Source of the DNA: Eupeodes corollae
Taxonomy: Eukaryota; Arthropoda; Insecta; Diptera; Syrphidae
Direction: 5' to 3'
Length of the DNA: 64,000 bases
NCBI RefSeq assembly: GCF_945859685.1
Contig: NC_079148.1
Location: 5,084,001-5,148,000, forward strand
The notes beneath the pieces are model-generated. The model was not told the origin of the DNA. It was given only the letters and a program-made list of their open reading frames with translations, and did no database searches. The translations under genes and the position numbers were made by a program. Shown piece by piece: positions 55,756 to 64,000 of this stretch. Position 1 is the first letter of the stretch. Each line of letters starts with the position of its first letter.

Positions 55756-56075
55756 AGGAGTAGTACCCGTGGCGTGATGGTTAGTGCGTTGGACTGTCAC
55801 GCAAGGGGTCTTGGGTTCAATCCCTGCCTGTGCCACCTTAATTAAAAAAATAATAATTTTCGCGGGTAGTGCCTCTTGCGAGGAATTGACAAATCCTTCA
55901 AGAGTAATTCTTGTCATGAAAAAGTGCTTTCTCAAACTAGCCGTTCGGATTCGGCCTAAAATTGTAGGTCCCTTCCATTCCTGACAACAGTACTCGCACA
56001 CAGGAATGGTTGAGAGTTGTAAGTCACTAGGCCCTGGTTCACAACGGACTGTTGCGCCACCCCATTTGATTTTTT
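55756..56075 (+). mobile_element. full-length tRNA-derived SINE
   Basis: The head (55,761-55,836) is tRNA-like: an A box TGGCGTGATGG at 55,770-55,780 and a B box GGGTTCAATCC at 55,813-55,823, the internal promoter for RNA polymerase III. The stretch ACTGTCACGC before the B box resembles the anticodon arm of tRNA-Asp(GTC). A body follows (GCGAGGAATTGACAAATCC, CTGACAACAGTACTCGCAC), then a 3' end AGTCACTAGGCCC...GGACTGTTGCGCCACC and a T-rich tail. TTTTATTGCC occurs before (55,746-55,755) and after (56,076-56,085), the target duplication. It codes for nothing; reverse transcription must come from a partner LINE. Confidence 0.9.
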
Positions 56076-56085
56076 TTTTATTGCC

Positions 56086-57429
56086 TGGAAAACCTTGGCC
56101 GATGACGGGGTTAAAAACCAAGATCTTTTATAAAAGAGAAAGATAAAAATTGAATTATTGAGATTGACGGAAGGTCAATTCTCGATAAATGTTTTGCAAA
56201 AAAAAAATGATGGATATAATGATAAAAACCGATCAAAGAAATCACTCAAAAAAAAATTATTCCGATAAGAAAAAAATCAAAAAGCGGTAAACGAGTCCCG
56301 TAATATCGGGAAATTAATACTTCGACTCGAAGGTCAAAACGAAGAATTTGAAACAATTGAAGAACACCAGAAAAAGAAATATTCTTAGAAACAACAGAAA
56401 ACACTATACTAAGCTTCTTTTTAACTTCCTCCAACAGCTATCGTAGTCCTTCCTCAACTTTTCTCCACGGCAGAACAAAACAAAATCTTTAACTCAATAA
56501 AAACTTAAAGAAAAACTATCGTACGAAACAAAATTACTTTATCTAGGCCTTTTCAAAAAATATTCCTTCACACAATTTTTCTTTCGTCAAAAGGCCTTGG
56601 GCTCAATTCAAAAAGTGCCCATCATCGTGGCGAGCTTGACACTTCCGGCTACTTGCCCTCTGGCAATCCACTCGGACCTTTTGAGTGGTGATCCATCTGT
56701 CTCGGTGCCGCAACATCCTCCATCCATTAGATTGGGGTGTTCGACCGAGAAGCCAGATATCTTTCATCGCACGCGAGTTCAGCTCTTCATTTTCGAACCA
56801 AGCCAAGACTTTCTAGAAAAATCGTGTGGAATTCCTCGCATTACCGAGTACCTACACGCGGTAGATTTTGGTTGAGGAAAATCTACTTATGTCGTGTTGA
56901 AGGAAGTAGGTAGCCAAGCCTATAATTATAATAAAAATTATTAAGATATTCTTGGAGTGATTTTGCTATCGTTAATACTTTATGATGGGCCCTACTAAGT
57001 CAAAGTTGGTGTGACTTTCCTACACATATTGTTGGGCATGGGTATCGTCTTCATGCCTTGATGATCTTGTTCAACCAATATTTGGGTCAACTCTCGCACA
57101 GTTCGTTGGTGTGGAATCCTTTCGCACAATTTGGTGATACCTGTTAAATTTGCTTTCCCAAAATGCTAGGAGAGCAGGTCACTTGCTGATGGTCCAGGTT
57201 TCTGCTAAACTCTTTTAGAATTTTGGGGCCGCAGTAAGAATTTGTCAAGGGTGGTTAGCAACAAGGGAGGTGAAACTTGTTGTGGTAAAATTTACAGCAA
57301 CACAGTTGTGACGATCATATAATAGGAAAACATATTTATTATCTTTAGAATGAAGCAAATTTCATGTCAATTGAAAAAAACATATTCCAATTAAACTATA
57401 ACGTATTTTGCCTCCAATCATCACTTCTA
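56086..57429. other. unclassified DNA, no gene recognised
   Basis: No known family was seen. The 56,597-56,875 part is distinctly GC-richer, and both strands are open there (92 codons plus strand, 67 codons minus strand), but neither product has a motif I recognise. It could be an exon, a decayed transposon or a regulatory segment. Confidence 0.4.
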
Positions 57430-57790
57430 TTGAAGGCATTTTGTTAAATTTTATGTTGCCTTCGTCAAGAATTTATGTACCACTAATATTCCAGTATCAT
57501 TAGCAAAGTTTGACATGATAATGTTGATATCTCCTCAATATCCCTTATATGTAAAAAGTACAACAAGGGCTCTACGACTATCCCTTGTGGTACATCGCTT
57601 TCAATTTTCTTAAGTTCCGAATCATACTGAACATAAGCTTTCAGTTTTTTGTAGAGCTATCAGGAAAGGTTCTTTAGGAGTTTGTTGATAGCCCTAGATA
57701 CCAAACTAAATCAAAGGCCTTAGCTTGATTTTTCAAAAAGTTTCTTTTGCGTAAGATCCATAAGACTGGTCAGCAAACTTGCCTTTTTTT
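57430..57790 (-). pseudogene. jockey-type LINE reverse transcriptase fragment
   Basis: Reading leftwards: KAFDLVWYLGLSTNS near 57,725 (first catalytic Asp block of the RT), later VPQGIVVEPLLYFLHIRDIE near 57,590-57,535, and NIIMSNFANDTGILV near 57,530-57,485, the YADD-type block in altered form (FAND). Frames differ and stops are present. It is a short, old fragment. Confidence 0.68.
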
Positions 57791-57794
57791 GTAG

Positions 57795-60011
57795 CACAAG
57801 TTTCGTTTTAAATTTTTCTACTACATGAGATTTTTAAAAATGCCAAAAATGCTTTTATCTTTATCTTTTATAAACGTTTTAAATCATTTAATTTTCTCAT
57901 TTAGTTTCTTATTAGTTATGAGGTTGCTTTTGGGTCTTCATTTGACTTTAACCGTTTTAGTATAAATGCTTCGGGGTTCTGTTCAATTCCATGTATGACA
58001 GGTGAAAGGTTAAAGGTTTTTTTTTGAAAAATAAGTAAGATACTTAACATTTTTAAAAGGAATATTGAACGGATTGTAGGTTTGGATTTTAAATAACCTC
58101 AAAATGAATAATGTAAGTTTTTTTTCAAATTATAAAAGGTTGTATCTCAAAAAACGTATGGTTAATCGTGGTTTGTTTATTTCTAAATTCGAACTAAAGT
58201 GACGCCGCCAATGGCTTTAAATTCTTCTGTTCTATTAATATTTTTAAGCCTTTTCAGTAGCAGTTATTTTTCAACTTCTTTTTATATAATATAAGCGATA
58301 TTTGTCTGTATGAAGTAACTTCCGTTGGAAGCTTGCCTTTTTTTAACATGTAAAAATTACTCCCAACATTTGGTAAGTATGTTGATTAAATGTAGTTTTT
58401 TTTTTTAAATTTATTTAACCTACAAAACAAACGACAGCACTGCTTCACATCGAAGTCATCATTCTTTGCGCTGCAAAACAATGATGCATCCATTACTACT
58501 TAATGTTTATACATTCGATATGCAACGGCACAGAATATACAAAAGTACACTTCTTGCACTGCACCCCTCATTTTCATCCAGTGACGCTTAAGCTGACGCT
58601 TACTCTGACGATATAGCATTCATGATGGTGGCAAGTGCGAGAGTGCGTTCCATATGTTGGTCATGTCCGCGGCCATAAATGTGGAACACATGTAAGTGCA
58701 GTAAGGTACACACATCCCTTCTCTGCAGGGGGCGAGATTATGTGCCCGTCCCTAGAGCCCCCCTCATCGTCAATGACTACAACTACATGGTCATGCACAA
58801 AAACAAAAAACCCAACACAGTAACAAAACAAAAGCGACACACCAAAAAGTCCATGTGCCAGAGTCCCGTCCAGCTTGAGTGTTTGAGTCTCCATATCCAT
58901 GTCAGCGGAGTGTAGAGTTTATATGGACGGAGACGGACATTTTGCTGATGCAGTTTTGGATTTGTTGCTGCCGCAGCAGATGTGCCACACAAACAGAACA
59001 CGGTGGGCTGTCATTTTGCAAAGTGATCCGATATTATGTGTGTTCGTTCTTTTCACTTTTATTTTTTTTATTTTTTGTTGTTGTTTTTGTTCTTGTGCAT
59101 TTTGCAAAATTTTATGCAACAATGCATTTTGGACTTTTCGCATATGAATGGGCGGGATTAAAAACTATCTGCAAAGAAGTTTTCAATATGAATGTCGGTC
59201 CTCTTTCGACATATGTATAAATACTCGAATGAGGCAACAAAATTAAATGGGAAGGGTTGCTACCGGTAAGTAATGACTTCCAAGTCCCTGGTTTTTATGA
59301 TGGATTTTGTGTGCACCCTTGTAAAGTACCTACATACAAAAATGTATATCATAAGTAAATAGGTTATGAAGTTTTTGAACAAACATGGTGGATTTTGAAA
59401 AATATATTTTTCAAAAGGTTTATTACTATTTATTTGCTTACTTCAGTAAATATAATTGTAGGGGCTTATGGTATGTGATGAAAAGTATTTTTTAAATAAA
59501 AACGTTTTTATATCCACAGGTATGGAAATTCAATTATTTTTTGCAACAGCTTTTAACTATGGTCATTCATTTCACTGAGTACCTAGAAAAGATAAAAGCC
59601 ATATGCATGCTATAACATTTTGTTTAAATAAACAGAGATTAGAGTACATATTTTTTCAAGTACTTGCAAACGAAGATGCTAAGAAATTCGAATGCTTCAA
59701 AATCGACTGCTTATTTACGTTCCCATTGAGCCAAAAATGAACTTCGTCTCTGAACACAGCGCGTTATGAACTTTCTTAACAGAGCACGAATTTTGATTTC
59801 GTTTGTAAGATGGTTAATGGTTAAATAATAGACTAAACGGAATATGTTTGACACTAAAACAAAACACGAAACGTGCGTCAGCTATTTAAACCAGTGTTTC
59901 CCAAAAGATAATATCTACAAAATCATCCTTTATTATTCAAATCATTTACAAAATCAAATTTATCTAAAGAAATACAAGAATCTGTGATTGGATTGTGTTT
60001 AACATAATTTG
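57795..60011. other. unique DNA, no gene recognised
   Basis: Over 2 kb without a recognised domain. The 58,430-59,220 part is more GC-rich and has overlapping frames of 60-113 codons on both strands, typical of non-coding DNA with few stops. No promoter or splice signal could be tied to a gene. Confidence 0.4.
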
Positions 60012-60067
60012 AAACTTACTTACTTACTTAAGGTGGCGCTACAGTCCTGTGTGAACTAGGGCCTCAC
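60012..60067 (-). repeat. RTE-type LINE 3' tail, broken by copia
   Basis: CTTACTTACTTAAGGTGGCG and CTACAGTCCTGTGTGAACTAGGG-type sequence match 4,313-4,358 base for base up to GGGCCTCAC. There the match stops at 60,067 and TGTTAAA of the copia element begins. The remainder of this LINE copy would lie beyond the right end of the copia, outside the window. Confidence 0.85.
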
Positions 60068-60088
60068 TGTTAAATTATTAACATTCGT

Positions 60089-61203
60089 ATGGAAAGAACT
60101 CAAACTATGAACGAATATCAGCGGGAATTCTGTGGTATAATCAGTTGTTTGACAGAACTAGAAGCAAAGCTCGATGATGATCTTCTCGTGGTCCTACTTC
60201 TTGATAGTCTCGACGAAAGTTATAAAGATGTTCAAGCAGCATTCGCAGCGCAAAACGAGTTCCCTTCATGAGAAACAGTCCGTATAAGGTTGAGGGAAGT
60301 TGGTGATTCAAAGCCAAAATTATCAAATGATAATGCATTTAAAGTAAGAGGTAAATTAAACAATTTTTCATCTTATTCCAACAAACCCAAGAAATTTTGT
60401 CAATCAACACAACAAACATCCGGTACAAGTTCATTTGGCTCAAGGTATTGCAACTACAACTGTCGACGTTGTGGACGCAGAGGGCATAAGGCAAGTAATT
60501 GCCTATCTAATGATGAAGTGGCAAAAAAAGTTGATGACTCGTATTCCGAAACTGGTTTTATGATGCAGGAGTCCTTAGAGCTTTCTCCTACAAGAGCACT
60601 CGAGGTATCAAACAGTCTTAAATACAACAAAAGTTCTCGTTGGTGCTTGGATAGTGGAGCTACTTCTCACATGTGCCACAGCGAAACATTTTTTTCATCT
60701 TTATCAAAACGTCACGTTGAGTATGTTAAACTTGCAAATGATAAACAAATAAAGATCATGGGTATTGGTACTGTTGATATAGTCAGCAAAGTTAATGGCA
60801 AAACTCTTTTCTGTTGGCTCTTTAATACATTTCTTGTTCCAGACCTTAAAGAAAGCTTAATTTTCATCAACAAAGCCACCATGAATGGTGTGAAAGTTTA
60901 TTTTGAAGCCGACAACGCAAGTCTTGTGAGAAAGAGTGGAAAACATCTGTTGAGCGCGAAAAAGTCAGAGGGACTTTATTTTGTCTATCCATCTAAAGAA
61001 GAAGCTTGTTTAAGTTCAAAAACTGGGAATGGCAATGTAAAGGCAGCAGGAGATTTCAAAGTGTGGCACAACAGGATGGGACATTTAAATGCAGCATCTT
61101 TGAAGCGCATGCAACATGAAAATCTTGTAAGAGGACTTCCAGAGTTTACGAACTATGAACTCGAGTGTGACGCATGCATCAGAGGTAAGCAAACACGTCT
61201 ACC
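60089..61203 (+). pseudogene. copia Gag and protease part
   Basis: The frame reads NEYQREFCGIISCLTELEA and LDDDLLVVLLLDSLDESYKD, the copia-type gag core, to a TGA at 60,269-60,271. It continues in the same frame to a CCHC zinc knuckle, CRRCGRRGHKASNC, at 60,461-60,502. Next are the aspartic protease motif CLDSGATSHM (Asp at 60,650-60,652) and the pre-integrase block VWHNRMGHLN near 61,062, then CDACIRGKQTRLPF. Just after that, near 61,203, the homology moves to another frame. The N-terminal third of gag is missing. Confidence 0.85.
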
Positions 61204-62321
61204 ATTCATCAACATCATCTTGTTTGGAACTCATACATTCGGACATTTGCGGACCTATGAAAACAGAATCTCTGAGTAAGTCATTGTATTTCGTAACTTT
61301 CATAGTTGATTTTTCTAGAAAAATATTCATTTATACATTGCGAAAAAAGTCCGAAATGATAGACAAATTTATTTTATTTAAAAAACTTGTCGAAAATCAA
61401 TTAAATTCCAAAATTAAGCGAATAAGATCTGATAATGGATCAGAATACACTAGTCGTGTTTTTAGAGAGTTGTGTGAATCGAATGGCATCAAAAAAGAAT
61501 TTAGTTCACCGTATACACCACAGCAAAATGGTGTTGCTGAACGTGCCAACCGCACACTTGTCGAAATGGCTAGGTGTTTGAAAATCAAAGCGAATTTGCC
61601 AGATTTTTTATGGGCTGAACTAGTTGTAACCTCAGCTCACATTCGCAACCGTTGCCCAACTACAGCAAATCACAACAGAACCCCAGAAGAGTTATGGTCA
61701 TCAAAGATTCCCGATGTTTCGTACTTTAAAGAGATAGGTTCACGCGCATTCGTTTTAAATAAATCTGGAAACCAAAGCAAGTTCGATGCCAGAAGTGATG
61801 AATTTGTTTTGGTAGGATATTGTCACGATGCGAAAGCGTATAGGCTTTGGAAAAGGGGTACAAGATCGGTGATTATAAGTAGAGCCGTTGTTTTTGTCGA
61901 AAATAAAGAAAACAAAAAGTTGTCAAAATTCGTTGATTTTGAATGGATAAACGAAAAATCACGATCGACAGAAGCTACGAAGGCTGAAAAAAAGTCAGAT
62001 TTGCCCGATGATGAAGAAGGAAACGATGGATCTGAAGAGAATGAAAATGAAAAAACGACAGAGGTACAAATACAAAATGATAGGCAAGAAGAAACTTCAG
62101 ACTCTGAAAACTTTGAGGAAGCCCTAGATGACCAAGATGTAAACAAATTTGATGTTGAAGAAATTCCAAACTCAAAAAAGGGAAAAGAACTTAAGCCCAC
62201 TACATCAAACCCCAGACATAAACGCAACGTTCCTATTCACAACTATAAAGAGAAATCATATTTGTCAGACCAATCGAAAGACGATGATCCTAAAACCCTA
62301 AAAGAAGTTGACAGATCTTAA
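61204..62321 (+). pseudogene. copia integrase part
   Basis: The open frame (61,155-62,321) carries the homology from about 61,204: LELIHSDICGPMK (first catalytic Asp), SDNGSEYTSRVF (second Asp) and SPYTPQQNGVAERANRTLVE (Glu). After these come a GKQ-type C-terminal region and an acidic, Glu/Asp/Ser-rich linker (about 61,990-62,200), usual before the RT. It ends in TAA at 62,319-62,321, where an intact copia would read on. Of the broken pieces, this domain is the best preserved, with all three catalytic residues present. Confidence 0.85.
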
Positions 62322-63190
62322 AATATTGACGAATGGAAAGAAGCCATGAAAATTGAAATAGATTTTTTACATAAAAATGAAACCTGGAAGATTGTAGATC
62401 GTCCCAAGGATAAAAATGTGATTGGATGCCGATGGGTATTCAAGACTTAGAGAAGGTCGGATGGAACTATCGAAAGAAGGGAAGCTAGGTTAGTAGCTAA
62501 AGGCTATTCTCAACTGTATGGTGTTGATTATTTTGACACATTTTCTCCAGTTGCTGAGATAAGCTCTATCCATATGCACTATGCTATTCCTACGGAACAT
62601 GACCTAGATCTTTACCACATAGATGTATCAACGGCATTTTTATATGGAGACTTGGACGAGGAAATCTTCATGGAACAGCCTGCAGGTTTTGTAATTGACA
62701 AATCAAAGCTCTGTAAGCTTTAAAAGTCAATTTATGGATTAAAACAATCTGGCCATCAATGGAACAAAAAACTTAATAGCAAACTTCAAGAAATCGGCTA
62801 TATAAATTCCAACTATGACCAATGCATTTATTTCAAAAAACAAAACGGTATTTTCACTTTAATTACTGCATATGTTGATGACTTAATTGTGGCAACAAAA
62901 TATAGCCAATCCGATTTAGTAAATTTCAAACAACATCTTAAACAATTTTTTGAAATTAGGGACATGGGTGAACCCAACTTAACCATAGGACTGGAGATTT
63001 CAAGAAATCGTTAAAAAGGAACTTTAACGATCAGCCAGTCAAATTATATCAAGAGCTTAATTTTAAAATATGATCTCACGAACTGCAAACCACGAACATT
63101 ACCGTAACCTAAAACAAAACTCCAAAAAGAACCTGAAATTGAGGGAGAAACTAATCCTGTGAACCAAAAGTCATATCAAGATCTCATTGG
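62322..63190 (+). pseudogene. copia reverse transcriptase part
   Basis: In the same phase as the integrase: EWKEAMKIEIDFLHKNETW, GCRWVFKT, ARLVAKGYSQ, GVDYFDTFSPVAE, DVSTAFLYGDLDEEIFMEQP, SIYGLKQSGHQW and AYVDDLIVA. The YVDD codons are at 62,871-62,882. Stops are at 62,448-62,450, 62,721-62,723, 63,012-63,014 and 63,105-63,107. A frameshift at about 63,190 leads into the RNase H part. Confidence 0.85.
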
Positions 63191-63837
63191 CAGCTTTACT
63201 TCATCTTTCTACGTACAGTAGACCAGATATAGCTTATACAGTAAATACTCTTTCACAGTTTAATCAAGATCCAAGAGTTCAACATTGGAATTCAGCTAAT
63301 TCAGTTCTTAGGTATTTGAAAGGTACTCCTAACACAAAACTTTTCTATTGCAGAACTGGAAAGCCAATTGTAGCGTATGCTGACTCAAGCTATGGTGAAG
63401 ACGAAAATGACCTAAAGTCGCAATCTGGTGTTATTTTTGTACTTTGTGGTGCAATAATTGATTGGGAATCTCGCAAACAGCCCATAGTTACTTTGTCCAG
63501 CGCAGAAGCAGAGTATGTCACATTAACAACAGCTGCAAAACGAGCCAAGTACTTCAAGCTTTTACTTGTTGAACTTCATCTACATTGTGCTAATGAACCG
63601 ATTACCATATCCACCGATAGTCAAAGTGCACAATATATTGCGAACTTTAAAGGAAGACGTTCGCGAACCAAGCATTTACATATAAGATACCACTACATCC
63701 GTGAAACCATATCAGAAGGAACAGTTATTCTTAAATACTTATCAACCAAAGATATGTTAGCTGATCCATTAACTAAAAATTTGTCTTTTGCTAAACATTG
63801 TGAACATTTTAAGAATCTTGGAATAATATCAGCTTAA
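63191..63837 (+). pseudogene. copia RNase H part
   Basis: An open frame of about 215 codons begins with LLHLSTYSRPDIAYTVN, the end of the RT thumb, and continues into RNase H: YADSSYGEDENDLKS (first Asp), SSAEAEYVTL (Glu), STDSQSAQYIA (second Asp), RTKHLHIRYHYIRE, and KDMLADPLTK with the last Asp. It ends with TAA at 63,835-63,837, the natural end of copia Pol. The domain is complete in itself, but cut off from the RT by a frameshift. Confidence 0.85.
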
Positions 63838-63903
63838 AATTAATAGAAACTAAACTGTCTTAAATTTAAATTTATATTTTAATTGTTAAGTGTTGAGGAG
63901 GTA

Positions 63904-64000
63904 TGTTAAAATGAATTATTTAATGCAACACTTACCTTTAAGTATATCATATCAATTTAACTACTTTGTATAATTCTACTTTATGTTTAAGAACTTCTTC
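63904..64000 (+). repeat. copia 3' LTR, first 97 bases
   Basis: The LTR opens with TGTTAAAATG two bases after the purine-rich run TGAGGAGG at 63,894-63,901 or so. The rest lies beyond the window, so length and target duplication cannot be judged. Confidence 0.7.

Larger units (their letters stand above)
60068..64000 (+). mobile_element. copia-type LTR retrotransposon, broken, runs off the window
   Basis: The element starts at TGTTAAA (60,068), the same seven bases that open its 3' LTR at 63,904. It then goes almost at once into the middle of gag, so nearly all of the 5' LTR, the primer site and the start of gag are deleted. Gag, protease, integrase, RT and RNase H follow in copia order. A polypurine run TGAGGAGG precedes the 3' LTR, of which 97 bases lie in the window. 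At least six in-frame stops and two frameshifts make it non-functional. Confidence 0.85.

Noticed and set aside
55761..55836. Possible genuine tRNA gene
   Set aside because: The head lacks proper stems, continues into the SINE body, and is repeated at 36,217 with the same body and tail; target duplications flank it.
58635..59220. Frames of 60-113 codons on both strands
   Set aside because: Mutually overlapping and without motifs or splice signals I could tie together.

Overview
The window looks like a repeat-rich, AT-rich stretch of a fly (Diptera) nuclear genome. The evidence is the company of elements it keeps: a BEL/Pao LTR retrotransposon, a copia element, jockey-, RTE- and R1/LOA-type LINEs, mariner-like relics, a tRNA-derived SINE and a RAG1/Transib-related DNA transposon. 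No bacterial operons, rRNA, CRISPR or convincing host exons were found. The unique DNA between repeats carries short GAT/CGA/TTC microsatellites and could be intergenic or long-intron sequence. The species cannot be named from sequence alone.

Layout. 1.3-3.1 kb: R1/LOA-type LINE relic ending in a CCTAA-like tail. 3.1-3.4 kb: mariner-like relic. 3.5-5.2 kb: a long arm of a foldback-type transposon, itself hit by an RTE LINE end. 5.2-6.5 kb: jockey-type LINE with ORF1 and ORF2 pieces. 10.7-14.1 kb: a second foldback-type element whose core is a broken RAG1/Transib-like transposase. 14.3-15.1 kb: SINE, mariner-like and other fragments. 18.1-25.3 kb: a complete BEL/Pao element with an open 1,759-residue polyprotein, nearly identical LTRs and a 5-bp target duplication; this is the only intact gene seen. 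25.5 kb: another arm fragment. 31.3-33.7 kb: a 2.4-kb TTC-type pyrimidine array. 34.9-37.7 kb: a diverged satellite with a SINE inside it. 39.8-46.3 kb: two jockey-type LINE relics, one split by a 2.3-kb insert. 48.7-50.6 kb: RTE endonuclease relic and another LINE. 54.5-56.1 kb: SINEs and a mariner-like relic. 57.4-57.8 kb: LINE relic. 60.0-64.0 kb: a copia element nested in an RTE tail, running off the window.

How they fit together. Three points stand out. (1) The RAG1-like relic retains recognisable equivalents of two catalytic acidic residues and the zinc-binding C-x2-C and H-x4-H pairs. It sits between inverted arms made of 150-170 bp subrepeats. (2) The SINE and the RTE LINE share their last 33 bases (29 identical), the expected sign of a SINE using that LINE's machinery. 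(3) The BEL copy is recent and looks competent, in contrast to the heavy decay of everything else. Pseudogene boundaries are estimates from hand translation.
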